In this document: positions 1-13,853 of the stretch, piece by piece | Layout of the letters: the number at the start of each line of letters is the position of its first letter | Position numbering within the stretch: position 1 is the stretch's first letter | Assembly (NCBI RefSeq): GCF_051991245.1 | Contig: NW_027520288.1 | Span: forward strand, 1-64,000 | DNA from: Festucalex cinctus | Taxonomy: Eukaryota > Chordata > Actinopteri > Syngnathiformes > Syngnathidae | Direction of reading: 5' to 3' | DNA: 64,000 nucleotides | Position numbers and translations under genes: made by a program | The notes under the pieces: model-generated | Databases searched by the model: none | What the model saw: the letters and a program-made list of their open reading frames with translations, nothing else | What the model was told of the DNA's origin: nothing

Positions 1-189
1 CAATCATGCGCTAAAAACGCATTTAAAGCAATAAAAAGGTGATTATGGCTGTCAAACCTAAACCAAACGTTGTGCACTCAAATCTTTTGCTGTATTTAGT
101 TTATTTTGGCATCCGGATGATGATTCTAGCATGAAATTGCTTGGGCACCTGTTAATTTTTAAGATTTTGACACATTCAGCTCAAATGTA
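1..189 (+). repeat. Reference L (long) monomer, 189 bp
   Basis: This is the first complete L monomer. Its type-specific 40-bp head (1-40) holds an inverted repeat, ATGCG at 6-10 and CGCAT at 18-22 around a 7-nt loop, followed by TTTAAA and an AATAAA hexamer. The shared body holds the perfect 10-bp palindrome CATCCGGATG (110-119) and a second small inverted repeat, ACATT (172-176) and AATGT (184-188), near the end. These elements recur in the L copies except where rare mutations hit them. Whether they bind protein or fold is not shown by the sequence. Confidence 0.95.
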
Positions 190-348
190 CACAATTGCTG
201 ATTATGGCTGTCAAATCTAAACCAAACGTTGTGCACTCAAATCTTTTGCTGTATTTAGTTTATTTTGGCATCCGGATGATGATTCTAGCATGAAATTGCT
301 TGGGCACCTGTTAATTTTTAAGATTTTGACACATTCAGCTCAAATGTA
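190..348 (+). repeat. Reference S (short) monomer, 159 bp
   Basis: This is the first complete S monomer. Its head is only 10 bp (CACAATTGCT) before GATTATGG, against 40 bp in L, so it lacks the ATGCG/CGCAT inverted repeat and the AATAAA hexamer. The body matches L except for CAAATC in place of CAAACC. All large structural variants I found (16-bp insertion, 64-bp deletion, 36-bp duplication) sit in S monomers, and the retrotransposon also inserted into an S monomer. Confidence 0.95.
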
Positions 349-3300
349 CAATCATGCGCTAAAAACGCATTTAAAGCAATAAAAAGGTGATTATGGCTGT
401 CAAACCTAAACCAAACGTTGTGCACTCAAATCTTTTGCTGTATTTAGTTTATTTTGGCATCCGGATGATGATTCTAGCATGAAATTGCTTGGGCACCTGT
501 TAATTTTTAAGATTTTGACACATTCAGCTCAAATGTACACAATTGCTGATTATGGCTGTCAAATCTAAACCAAACGTTGTGCACTCAAATCTTTTGCTGT
601 ATTTAGTTTATTTTGGCATCCGGATGATGATTCTAGCATGAAATTGCTTGGGCACCTGTTAATTTTTAAGATTTTGACACATTCAGCTCAAATGTACAAT
701 CATGCGCTAAAAACGCATTTAAAGCAATAAAAAGGTGATTATGGCTGTCAAACCTAAACCAAACGTTGTGCACTCAAATCTTTTGCTGTATTTAGTTTAT
801 TTTGGCATCCGGATGATGATTCTAGCATGAAATTGCTTGGGCACCTGTTAATTTTTAAGATTTTGACACATTCAGCTCAAATGTACACAATTGCTGATTA
901 TGGCTGTCAAATCTAAACCAAACGTTGTGCACTCAAATCTTTTGCTGTATTTAGTTTATTTTGGCATCCGGATGATGATTCTAGCATGAAATTGCTTGGG
1001 CACCTGTTAATTTTTAAGATTTTGACACATTCAGCTCAAATGTACAATCATGCGCTAAAAACGCATTTAAAGCAATAAAAAGGTGATTATGGCTGTCAAA
1101 CCTAAACCAAACGTTGTGCACTCAAATCTTTTGCTGTATTTAGTTTATTTTGGCATCCGGATGATGATTCTAGCATGAAATTGCTTGGGCACCTGTTAAT
1201 TTTTAAGATTTTGACACATTCAGCTCAAATGTACACAATTGCTGATTATGGCTGTCAAATCTAAACCAAACGTTGTGCACTCAAATCTTTTGCTGTATTT
1301 AGTTTATTTTGGCATCCGGATGATGATTCTAGCATGAAATTGCTTGGGCACCTGTTAATTTTTAAGATTTTGACACATTCAGCTCAAATGTACACAATTG
1401 CTGATTATGGCTGTCAAATCTAAACCAAACGTTGTGCACTCAAATCTTTTGCTGTATTTAGTTTACTTTGGCATCCGGATGATGATTCTAGCATGAAATT
1501 GCTTGGGCACCTGTTAATTTTTAAGATTTTGACACAGTCAGCTCAAATGTACAATCATGCGCTAAAAACGCATTTAAAGCAATAAAAAGGTGATTATGGC
1601 TGTCAAACCTAAACCAAACGTTGTGCACTCAAATCTTTTGCTGTATTTAGTTTATTTTGGCATCCGGATGATGATTCTAGCATGAAATTGCTTGGGCACC
1701 TGTTAATTTTTAAGATTTTGACACATTCAGCTCAAATGTACACAATTGCTGATTATGGCTGTCAAATCTAAACCAAACGTTGTGCACTCAAATCTTTTGC
1801 TGTATTTAGTTTATTTTGGCATCCGGATGATGATTCTAGCATGAAATTGTTGGGCACCTGTTAATTTTTAAGATTTTGACACATTCAGCTCAAATGTACA
1901 ATCATGCGCTAAAAACGCATTTAAAGCAATAAAAAGGTGATTATGGCTGTCAAACCTAAACCAAACGTTGTGCACTCAAATCTTTTGCTGTATTTAGTTT
2001 ATTTTGGCATCCGGATGATGATTCTAGCATGAAATTGCTTGGGCACCTGTTAATTTTTAAGATTTTGACACATTCAGCTCAAATGTACACAATTGCTGAT
2101 TATGGCTGTCAAATCTAAACCAAACGTTGTGCACTCAAATCTTTTGCTGTATTTAGTTTATTTTGGCATCCGGATGATGATTCTAGCATGAAATTGCTTG
2201 GGCACCTGTTAATTTTTAAGATTTTGACACATTCAGCTCAAATGTACAATCATGCGCTAAAAACGCATTTAAAGCAATAAAAAGGTGATTATGGCTGTCA
2301 AACCTAAACCAAACGTTGTGCACTCAAATCTTTTGCTGTATTTAGTTTATTTTGGCATCCGGATGATGATTCTAGCATGAAATTGCTTGGGCACCTGTTA
2401 ATTTTTAAGATTTTGACACATTCAGCTCAAATGTACAATCATGCGCTAAAAACGCATTTAAAGCAATAAAAAGGTGATTATGGCTGTCAAACCTAAACCA
2501 AACGTTGTGCACTCAAATCTTTTGCTGTATTTAGTTTATTTTGGCATCCGGATGATGATTCTAGCATGAAATTGCTTGGGCACCTGTTAATTTTTAAGAT
2601 TTTGACACATTCAGCTCAAATGTACACAATTGCTGATTATGGCTGTCAAATCTAAACCAAACGTTGTGCACTCAAATCTTTTGCTGTATTTAGTTTATTT
2701 TGGCATCCGGATGATGATTCTAGCATGAAATTGCTTGGGCACCTGTTAATTTTTAAGATTTTGACACATTCAGCTCAAATGTACAATCATGCGCTAAAAA
2801 CGCATTTAAAGCAATAAAAAGGTGATTATGGCTGTCAAACCTAAACCAAACGTTGTGCACTCAAATCTTTTGCTGTATTTAGTTTATTTTGGCATCCGGA
2901 TGATGATTCTAGCATGAAATTGCTTGGGCACCTGTTAATTTTTAAGATTTTGACACATTCAGCTCAAATGTACACAATTGCTGATTATGGCTGTCAAATC
3001 TAAACCAAACGTTGTGCACTCAAATCTTTTGCTGTATTTAGTTTATTTTGGCATCCGGATGATGATTCTAGCATGAAATTGCTTGGGCACCTGTTAATTT
3101 TTAAGATTTTGACACATTCAGCTCAAATGTACAATCATGCGCTAAAAACGCATTTAAAGCAATAAAAAGGTGATTATGGCTGTCAAACCTAAACCAAACG
3201 TTGTGCACTCAAATCTTTTGCTGTATTTAGTTTATTTTGGCATCCGGATGATGATTCTAGCATGAAATTGCTTGGGCACCTGTTAATTTTTAAGATTTTG

Positions 3301-6300
3301 ACACATTCAGCTCAAATGTACACAATTGCTGATTATGGCTGTCAAATCTAAACCAAACGTTGTGCACTCAAATCTTTTGCTGTATTTAGTTATTTTGGCA
3401 TCCGGATGATGATTCTAGCATGAAATTGCTTGGGCACCTGTTAATTTTTAAGATTTTGACACATTCAGCTCAAATGTACAATCATGCGCTAAAAACGCAT
3501 TTAAAGCAATAAAAAGGTGATTATGGCTGTCAAACCTAAACCAAACGTTGTGCACTCAAATCTTTTGCTGTATTTAGTTTATTTTGGCATCCGGATGATG
3601 ATTCTAGCATGAAATTGCTTGGGCACCTGTTAATTTTTAAGATTTTGACACATTCAGCTCAAATGTACACAATTGCTGATTATGGCTGTCAAATCTAAAC
3701 CAAACGTTGTGCACTCAAATCTTTTGCTGTATTTAGTTTATTTTGGCATCCGGATGATGATTCTAGCATGAAATTGCTTGGGCACCTGTTAATTTTTAAG
3801 ATTTTGACACATTCAGCTCAAATGTACAATCATGCGCTAAAAACGCATTTAAAGCAATAAAAAGGTGATTATGGCTGTCAAACCTAAACCAAACGTTGTG
3901 CACTCAAATCTTTTGCTGTATTTAGTTTATTTTGGCATCCGGATGATGATTCTAGCATGAAATTGCTTGGGCACCTGTTAATTTTTAAGATTTTGACACA
4001 TTCAGCTCAAATGTACACAATTGCTGATTATGGCTGTCAAATCTAAACCAAACGTTGTGCACTCAAATCTTTTGCTGTATTTAGTTTATTTTGGCATCCG
4101 GATGATGATTCTAGCATGAAATTGCTTGGGCACCTGTTAATTTTTAAGATTTTGACACATTCAGCTCAAATGTACAATCATGCGCTAAAAACGCATTTAA
4201 AGCAATAAAAAGGTGATTATGGCTGTCAAACCTAAACCAAACGTTGTGCACTCAAATCTTTTGCTGTATTTAGTTTATTTTGGCATCCGGATGATGATTC
4301 TAGCATGAAATTGCTTGGGCACCTGTTAATTTTTAAGATTTTGACACATTCAGCTCAAATGTACACAATTGCTGATTATGGCTGTCAAATCTAAACCAAA
4401 CGTTGTGCACTCAAATCTTTTGCTGTATTTAGTTTATTTTGGCATCCGGATGATGATTCTAGCATGAAATTGCTTGGGCACCTGTTAATTTTTAAGATTT
4501 TGACACATTCAGCTCAAATGTACAATCATGCGCTAAAAACGCATTTAAAGCAATAAAAAGGTGATTATGGCTGTCAAACCTAAACCAAACGTTGTGCACT
4601 CAAATCTTTTGCTGTATTTAGTTTATTTTGGCATCCGGATGATGATTCTAGCATGAAATTGCTTGGGCACCTGTTAATTTTTAAGATTTTGACACATTCA
4701 GCTCAAATGTACACAATTGCTGATTATGGCTGTCAAATCTAAACCAAACGTTGTGCACTCAAATCTTTTGCTGTATTTAGTTTATTTTGGCATCCGGATG
4801 ATGATTCTAGCATGAAATTGCTTGGGCACCTGTTAATTTTTAAGATTTTGACACATTCAGCTCAAATGTACACAATTGCTGATTATGGCTGTCAAATCTA
4901 AACCAAACGTTGTGCACTCAAATCTTTTGCTGTATTTAGTTTACTTTGGCATCCGGATGATGATTCTAGCATGAAATTGCTTGGGCACCTGTTAATTTTT
5001 AAGATTTTGACACAGTCAGCTCAAATGTACAATCATGCGCTAAAAACGCATTTAAAGCAATAAAAAGGTGATTATGGCTGTCAAACCTAAACCAAACGTT
5101 GTGCACTCAAATCTTTTGCTGTATTTAGTTTATTTTGGCATCCGGATGATGATTCTAGCATGAAATTGCTTGGGCACCTGTTAATTTTTAAGATTTTGAC
5201 ACATTCAGCTCAAATGTACACAATTGCTGATTATGGCTGTCAAATCTAAACCAAACGTTGTGCACTCAAATCTTTTGCTGTATTTAGTTTATTTTGGCAT
5301 CCGGATGATGATTCTAGCATGAAATTGTTGGGCACCTGTTAATTTTTAAGATTTTGACACATTCAGCTCAAATGTACAATCATGCGCTAAAAACGCATTT
5401 AAAGCAATAAAAAGGTGATTATGGCTGTCAAACCTAAACCAAACGTTGTGCACTCAAATCTTTTGCTGTATTTAGTTTATTTTGGCATCCGGATGATGAT
5501 TCTAGCATGAAATTGCTTGGGCACCTGTTAATTTTTAAGATTTTGACACATTCAGCTCAAATGTACACAATTGCTGATTATGGCTGTCAAATCTAAACCA
5601 AACGTTGTGCACTCAAATCTTTTGCTGTATTTAGTTTATTTTGGCATCCGGATGATGATTCTAGCATGAAATTGCTTGGGCACCTGTTAATTTTTAAGAT
5701 TTTGACACATTCAGCTCAAATGTACAATCATGCGCTAAAAACGCATTTAAAGCAATAAAAAGGTGATTATGGCTGTCAAACCTAAACCAAACGTTGTGCA
5801 CTCAAATCTTTTGCTGTATTTAGTTTATTTTGGCATCCGGATGATGATTCTAGCATGAAATTGCTTGGGCACCTGTTAATTTTTAAGATTTTGACACATT
5901 CAGCTCAAATGTACAATCATGCGCTAAAAACGCATTTAAAGCAATAAAAAGGTGATTATGGCTGTCAAACCTAAACCAAACGTTGTGCACTCAAATCTTT
6001 TGCTGTATTTAGTTTATTTTGGCATCCGGATGATGATTCTAGCATGAAATTGCTTGGGCACCTGTTAATTTTTAAGATTTTGACACATTCAGCTCAAATG
6101 TACACAATTGCTGATTATGGCTGTCAAATCTAAACCAAACGTTGTGCACTCAAATCTTTTGCTGTATTTAGTTTATTTTGGCATCCGGATGATGATTCTA
6201 GCATGAAATTGCTTGGGAACCTGTTAATTTTTAAGATTTTGACACATTCAGCTCAAATGTACAATCATGCGCTAAAAACGCATTTAAAGCAATAAAAAGG

Positions 6301-9045
6301 TGATTATGGCTGTCAAACCTAAACCAAACGTTGTGCACTCAAATCTTTTGCTGTATTTAGTTTATTTTGGCATCCGGATGATGATTCTAGCATGAAATTG
6401 CTTGGGCACCTGTTAATTTTTAAGATTTTGACACATTCAGCTCAAATGTACACAATTGCTGATTATGGCTGTCAAATCTAAACCAAACGTTGTGCACTCA
6501 AATCTTTTGCTGTATTTAGTTTATTTTGGCATCCGGATGATGATTCTAGCATGAAATTGCTTGGGCACCTGTTAATTTTTAAGATTTTGACACATTCAGC
6601 TCAAATGTACAATCATGCGCTAAAAACGCATTTAAAGCAATAAAAAGGTGATTATGGCTGTCAAACCTAAACCAAACGTTGTGCACTCAAATCTTTTGCT
6701 GTATTTAGTTTATTTTGGCATCCGGATGATGATTCTAGCATGAAATTGCTTGGGCACCTGTTAATTTTTAAGATTTTGACACATTCAGCTCAAATGTACA
6801 CAATTGCTGATTATGGCTGTCAAATCTAAACCAAACGTTGTGCACTCAAATCTTTTGCTGTATTTAGTTTATTTTGGCATCCGGATGATGATTCTAGCAT
6901 GAAATTGCTTGGGCACCTGTTAATTTTTAAGATTTTGACACATTCAGCTCAAATGTACAATCATGCGCTAAAAACGCATTTAAAGCAATAAAAAGGTGAT
7001 TATGGCTGTCAAACCTAAACCAAACGTTGTGCACTCAAATCTTTTGCTGTATTTAGTTTATTTTGGCATCCGGATGATGATTCTAGCATGAAATTGCTTG
7101 GGCACCTGTTAATTTTTAAGATTTTGACACATTCAGCTCAAATGTACACAATTGCTGATTATGGCTGTCAAATCTAAACCAAACGTTGTGCACTCAAATC
7201 TTTTGCTGTATTTAGTTTATTTTGGCATCCGGATGATGATTCTAGCATGAAATTGCTTGGGCACCTGTTAATTTTTAAGATTTTGACACATTCAGCTCAA
7301 ATGTACAATCATGCGCTAAAAACGCATTTAAAGCAATAAAAAGGTGATTATGGCTGTCAAACCTAAACCAAACGTTGTGCACTCAAATCTTTTGCTGTAT
7401 TTAGTTTATTTTGGCATCCGGATGATGATTCTAGCATGAAATTGCTTGGGCACCTGTTAATTTTTAAGATTTTGACACATTCAGCTCAAATGTACACAAT
7501 TGCTGATTATGGCTGTCAAATCTAAACCAAACGTTGTGCACTCAAATCTTTTGCTGTATTTAGTTTATTTTGGCATCCGGATGATGATTCTAGCATGAAA
7601 TTGCTTGGGCACCTGTTAATTTTTAAGATTTTGACACATTCAGCTCAAATGTACAATCATGCGCTAAAAACGCATTTAAAGCAATAAAAAGGTGATTATG
7701 GCTGTCAAACCTAAACCAAACGTTGTGCACTCAAATCTTTTGCTGTATTTAGTTTATTTTGGCATCCGGATGATGATTCTAGCATGAAATTGCTTGGGCA
7801 CCTGTTAATTTTTAAGATTTTGACACATTCAGCTCAAATGTACACAATTGCTGATTATGGCTGTCAAATCTAAACCAAACGTTGTGCACTCAAATCTTTT
7901 GCTGTATTTAGTTTATTTTGGCATCCGGATGATGATTCTAGCATGAAATTGCTTGGGCACCTGTTAATTTTTAAGATTTTGACACATTCAGCTCAAATGT
8001 ACAATCATGCGCTAAAAACGCATTTAAAGCAATAAAAAGGTGATTATGGCTGTCAAACCTAAACCAAACGTTGTGCACTCAAATCTTTTGCTGTATTTAG
8101 TTTATTTTGGCATCCGGATGATGATTCTAGCATGAAATTGCTTGGGCACCTGTTAATTTTTAAGATTTTGACACATTCAGCTCAAATGTACACAATTGCT
8201 GATTATGGCTGTCAAATCTAAACCAAACGTTGTGCACTCAAATCTTTTGCTGTATTTAGTTTATTTTGGCATCCGGATGATGATTCTAGCATGAAATTGC
8301 TTGGGCACCTGTTAATTTTTAAGATTTTGACACATTCAGCTCAAATGTACAATCATGCGCTAAAAACGCATTTAAAGCAATAAAAAGGTGATTATGGCTG
8401 TCAAACCTAAACCAAACGTTGTGCACTCAAATCTTTTGCTGTATTTAGTTTATTTTGGCATCCGGATGATGATTCTAGCATGAAATTGCTTGGGCACCTG
8501 TTAATTTTTAAGATTTTGACACATTCAGCTCAAATGTACACAATTGCTGATTATGGCTGTCAAATCTAAACCAAACGTTGTGCACTCAAATCTTTTGCTG
8601 TATTTAGTTTATTTTGGCATCCGGATGATGATTCTAGCATGAAATTGCTTGGGCACCTGTTAATTTTTAAGATTTTGACACATTCAGCTCAAATGTACAC
8701 AATTGCTGATTATGGCTGTCAAATCTAAACCAAACGTTGTGCACTCAAATCTTTTGCTGTATTTAGTTTACTTTGGCATCCGGATGATGATTCTAGCATG
8801 AAATTGCTTGGGCACCTGTTAATTTTTAAGATTTTGACACAGTCAGCTCAAATGTACAATCATGCGCTAAAAACGCATTTAAAGCAATAAAAAGGTGATT
8901 ATGGCTGTCAAACCTAAACCAAACGTTGTGCACTCAAATCTTTTGCTGTATTTAGTTTATTTTGGCATCCGGATGATGATTCTAGCATGAAATTGCTTGG
9001 GCACCTGTTAATTTTTAAGATTTTGACACATTCAGCTCAAATGTA

Positions 9046-9220
9046 CACAATTGCTGATTATGGCTGTCAAATCTAAACCAAACGTTGTGCACTCAAATCT
9101 TTTGCTGTATTTAGTTTATTTTATTAGTTTATTAGTTTATCATCCGGATGATGATTCTAGCATGAAATTGCTTGGGCACCTGTTAATTTTTAAGATTTTG
9201 ACACATTCAGCTCAAATGTA
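9046..9220. repeat. S+16 variant monomer, copy 1 (175 bp)
   Basis: After TTTATTTT, the GGC of normal S is replaced by 19 bp (ATTAGTTTATTAGTTTATC), a net gain of 16 bp. The insert contains two TTTATTAG-like 8-bp units. Because 16 is not a multiple of three, it opens a frame from TTG 9051 (first ATG 9060) to the TAA ending at 9254. A 64-bp-deleted derivative lies 712 bp downstream at 9758. Confidence 0.93.
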
Positions 9221-9757
9221 CAATCATGCGCTAAAAACGCATTTAAAGCAATAAAAAGGTGATTATGGCTGTCAAACCTAAACCAAACGTTGTGCACTCA
9301 AATCTTTTGCTGTATTTAGTTTATTTTGGCATCCGGATGATGATTCTAGCATGAAATTGCTTGGGCACCTGTTAATTTTTAAGATTTTGACACATTCAGC
9401 TCAAATGTACACAATTGCTGATTATGGCTGTCAAATCTAAACCAAACGTTGTGCACTCAAATCTTTTGCTGTATTTAGTTTATTTTGGCATCCGGATGAT
9501 GATTCTAGCATGAAATTGCTTGGGCACCTGTTAATTTTTAAGATTTTGACACATTCAGCTCAAATGTACAATCATGCGCTAAAAACGCATTTAAAGCAAT
9601 AAAAAGGTGATTATGGCTGTCAAACCTAAACCAAACGTTGTGCACTCAAATCTTTTGCTGTATTTAGTTTATTTTGGCATCCGGATGATGATTCTAGCAT
9701 GAAATTGCTTGGGCACCTGTTAATTTTTAAGATTTTGACACATTCAGCTCAAATGTA

Positions 9758-9868
9758 CACAATTGCTGATTATGGCTGTCAAATCTAAACCAAACGTTGT
9801 GCACTCAAATCTTTTGCTGTATTTAGTTTATTTTATTAGAAGATTTTGACACATTCAGCTCAAATGTA
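9758..9868. repeat. 111-bp deleted S monomer, copy 1
   Basis: The sequence runs TTTATTTTATTAG directly into AAGATTTTGACAC, losing CATCCGGATG and everything up to TTAATTTTTA. It keeps the first TTTATTAG unit of the +16 insert, so it derives from an S+16 monomer by a 64-bp deletion (175 to 111 bp). It sits 712 bp after the S+16 at 9046. Confidence 0.92.
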
Positions 9869-10246
9869 CAATCATGCGCTAAAAACGCATTTAAAGCAAT
9901 AAAAAGGTGATTATGGCTGTCAAACCTAAACCAAACGTTGTGCACTCAAATCTTTTGCTGTATTTAGTTTATTTTGGCATCCGGATGATGATTCTAGCAT
10001 GAAATTGCTTGGGCACCTGTTAATTTTTAAGATTTTGACACATTCAGCTCAAATGTACAATCATGCGCTAAAAACGCATTTAAAGCAATAAAAAGGTGAT
10101 TATGGCTGTCAAACCTAAACCAAACGTTGTGCACTCAAATCTTTTGCTGTATTTAGTTTATTTTGGCATCCGGATGATGATTCTAGCATGAAATTGCTTG
10201 GGCACCTGTTAATTTTTAAGATTTTGACACATTCAGCTCAAATGTA

Positions 10247-10357
10247 CACAATTGCTGATTATGGCTGTCAAATCTAAACCAAACGTTGTGCACTCAAATC
10301 TTTTGCTGTATTTAGTTTATTTTATTAGAAGATTTTGACACATTCAGCTCAAATGTA
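10247..10357. repeat. 111-bp deleted S monomer, copy 2
   Basis: Same junction, 489 bp after copy 1 (111-bp S plus two L monomers), so this is a local tandem duplication. Confidence 0.92.
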
Positions 10358-13300
10358 CAATCATGCGCTAAAAACGCATTTAAAGCAATAAAAAGGTGAT
10401 TATGGCTGTCAAACCTAAACCAAACGTTGTGCACTCAAATCTTTTGCTGTATTTAGTTTATTTTGGCATCCGGATGATGATTCTAGCATGAAATTGCTTG
10501 GGCACCTGTTAATTTTTAAGATTTTGACACATTCAGCTCAAATGTACAATCATGCGCTAAAAACGCATTTAAAGCAATAAAAAGGTGATTATGGCTGTCA
10601 AACCTAAACCAAACGTTGTGCACTCAAATCTTTTGCTGTATTTAGTTTATTTTGGCATCCGGATGATGATTCTAGCATGAAATTGCTTGGGCACCTGTTA
10701 ATTTTTAAGATTTTGACACATTCAGCTCAAATGTACAATCATGCGCTAAAAACGCATTTAAAGCAATAAAAAGGTGATTATGGCTGTCAAACCTAAACCA
10801 AACGTTGTGCACTCAAATCTTTTGCTGTATTTAGTTTATTTTGGCATCCGGATGATGATTCTAGCATGAAATTGCTTGGGCACCTGTTAATTTTTAAGAT
10901 TTTGACACATTCAGCTCAAATGTACACAATTGCTGATTATGGCTGTCAAATCTAAACCAAACGTTGTGCACTCAAATCTTTTGCTGTATTTAGTTTATTT
11001 TGGCATCCGGATGATGATTCTAGCATGAAATTGCTTGGGCACCTGTTAATTTTTAAGATTTTGACACATTCAGCTCAAATGTACAATCATGCGCTAAAAA
11101 CGCATTTAAAGCAATAAAAAGGTGATTATGGCTGTCAAACCTAAACCAAACGTTGTGCACTCAAATCTTTTGCTGTATTTAGTTTATTTTGGCATCCGGA
11201 TGATGATTCTAGCATGAAATTGCTTGGGCACCTGTTAATTTTTAAGATTTTGACACATTCAGCTCAAATGTACACAATTGCTGATTATGGCTGTCAAATC
11301 TAAACCAAACGTTGTGCACTCAAATCTTTTGCTGTATTTAGTTTATTTTGGCATCCGGATGATGATTCTAGCATGAAATTGCTTGGGCACCTGTTAATTT
11401 TTAAGATTTTGACACATTCAGCTCAAATGTACACAATTGCTGATTATGGCTGTCAAATCTAAACCAAACGTTGTGCACTCAAATCTTTTGCTGTATTTAG
11501 TTTATTTTGGCATCCGGATGATGATTCTAGCATGAAATTGCTTGGGCACCTGTTAATTTTTAAGATTTTGACACATTCAGCTCAAATGTACAATCATGCG
11601 CTAAAAACGCATTTAAAGCAATAAAAAGGTGATTATGGCTGTCAAACCTAAACCAAACGTTGTGCACTCAAATCTTTTGCTGTATTTAGTTTATTTTGGC
11701 ATCCGGATGATGATTCTAGCATGAAATTGCTTGGGCACCTGTTAATTTTTAAGATTTTGACACATTCAGCTCAAATGTACACAATTGCTGATTATGGCTG
11801 TCAAATCTAAACCAAACGTTGTGCACTCAAATCTTTTGCTGTATTTAGTTTATTTTGGCATCCGGATGATGATTCTAGCATGAAATTGCTTGGGCACCTG
11901 TTAATTTTTAAGATTTTGACACATTCAGCTCAAATGTACAATCATGCGCTAAAAACGCATTTAAAGCAATAAAAAGGTGATTATGGCTGTCAAACCTAAA
12001 CCAAACGTTGTGCACTCAAATCTTTTGCTGTATTTAGTTTATTTTGGCATCCGGATGATGATTCTAGCATGAAATTGCTTGGGCACCTGTTAATTTTTAA
12101 GATTTTGACACATTCAGCTCAAATGTACACAATTGCTGATTATGGCTGTCAAATCTAAACCAAACGTTGTGCACTCAAATCTTTTGCTGTATTTAGTTTA
12201 TTTTGGCATCCGGATGATGATTCTAGCATGAAATTGCTTGGGCACCTGTTAATTTTTAAGATTTTGACACATTCAGCTCAAATGTACAATCATGCGCTAA
12301 AAACGCATTTAAAGCAATAAAAAGGTGATTATGGCTGTCAAACCTAAACCAAACGTTGTGCACTCAAATCTTTTGCTGTATTTAGTTTATTTTGGCATCC
12401 GGATGATGATTCTAGCATGAAATTGCTTGGGCACCTGTTAATTTTTAAGATTTTGACACATTCAGCTCAAATGTACACAATTGCTGATTATGGCTGTCAA
12501 ATCTAAACCAAACGTTGTGCACTCAAATCTTTTGCTGTATTTAGTTTATTTTGGCATCCGGATGATGATTCTAGCATGAAATTGCTTGGGCACCTGTTAA
12601 TTTTTAAGATTTTGACACATTCAGCTCAAATGTACAATCATGCGCTAAAAACGCATTTAAAGCAATAAAAAGGTGATTATGGCTGTCAAACCTAAACCAA
12701 ACGTTGTGCACTCAAATCTTTTGCTGTATTTAGTTTATTTTGGCATCCGGATGATGATTCTAGCATGAAATTGCTTGGGCACCTGTTAATTTTTAAGATT
12801 TTGACACATTCAGCTCAAATGTACACAATTGCTGATTATGGCTGTCAAATCTAAACCAAACGTTGTGCACTCAAATCTTTTGCTGTATTTAGTTTATTTT
12901 GGCATCCGGATGATGATTCTAGCATGAAATTGCTTGGGCACCTGTTAATTTTTAAGATTTTGACACATTCAGCTCAAATGTACAATCATGCGCTAAAAAC
13001 GCATTTAAAGCAATAAAAAGGTGATTATGGCTGTCAAACCTAAACCAAACGTTGTGCACTCAAATCTTTTGCTGTATTTAGTTTATTTTGGCATCCGGAT
13101 GATGATTCTAGCATGAAATTGCTTGGGCACCTGTTAATTTTTAAGATTTTGACACATTCAGCTCAAATGTACACAATTGCTGATTATGGCTGTCAAATCT
13201 AAACCAAACGTTGTGCACTCAAATCTTTTGCTGTATTTAGTTTATTTTGGCATCCGGATGATGATTCTAGCATGAAATTGCTTGGGCACCTGTTAATTTT

Positions 13301-13678
13301 TAAGATTTTGACACATTCAGCTCAAATGTACACAATTGCTGATTATGGCTGTCAAATCTAAACCAAACGTTGTGCACTCAAATCTTTTGCTGTATTTAGT
13401 TTACTTTGGCATCCGGATGATGATTCTAGCATGAAATTGCTTGGGCACCTGTTAATTTTTAAGATTTTGACACAGTCAGCTCAAATGTACAATCATGCGC
13501 TAAAAACGCATTTAAAGCAATAAAAAGGTGATTATGGCTGTCAAACCTAAACCAAACGTTGTGCACTCAAATCTTTTGCTGTATTTAGTTTATTTTGGCA
13601 TCCGGATGATGATTCTAGCATGAAATTGCTTGGGCACCTGTTAATTTTTAAGATTTTGACACATTCAGCTCAAATGTA

Positions 13679-13853
13679 CACAATTGCTGATTATGGCTGT
13701 CAAATCTAAACCAAACGTTGTGCACTCAAATCTTTTGCTGTATTTAGTTTATTTTATTAGTTTATTAGTTTATCATCCGGATGATGATTCTAGCATGAAA
13801 TTGCTTGGGCACCTGTTAATTTTTAAGATTTTGACACATTCAGCTCAAATGTA
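13679..13853. repeat. S+16 variant monomer, copy 2
   Basis: Identical insert. It follows the ACTTTGG-variant S at 13399 by one L monomer, as copy 1 does. It opens the 1378-bp eight-monomer unit repeated once immediately downstream. Confidence 0.92.

Larger units (their letters stand above)
1..9045. repeat. Higher-order repeat block A1 (3478 / 3827 bp)
   Basis: Diagnostic marks repeat at 3478 bp. A variant S monomer with TTTACTTTGG and CACAGTCAG has its first mark at 1461 and 4939. A one-base deletion (GAAATTGTTGGG) lies at 1843 and 5321. L-L doublets lie at 2247/2436 and 5725/5914. The 3478-bp unit equals 10 L plus 10 S minus two single-base deletions. The next interval, to the variant S at 8766, is 3827 bp, equal to 11 L plus 11 S minus one base, so one dimer was gained. 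The deletion in TAGTTATTTTGG near 3390 belongs only to the first copy. Confidence 0.9.

Noticed and set aside
6..22. CENP-B box or other known centromere motif in the L head or body
   Set aside because: I looked for the TTCG....A..CGGG core and did not see it; the inverted repeat here is a different sequence.
30..37. AATAAA in each L monomer as a functional polyadenylation signal
   Set aside because: The hexamer is expected in such AT-rich sequence and there is no evidence of a transcript using it.
9122..9140. The TTTATTAG insert as a transposon footprint
   Set aside because: It has no terminal inverted repeats or target duplication and is more simply an expansion of the local TTTATT sequence.
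9051..9254. 67-residue ORF as a real gene (15 identical copies)
   Set aside because: It starts at TTG, arises from a frame shift by a 16-bp insertion in satellite, and its conservation is explained by array homogenisation. Kept only as a finding.
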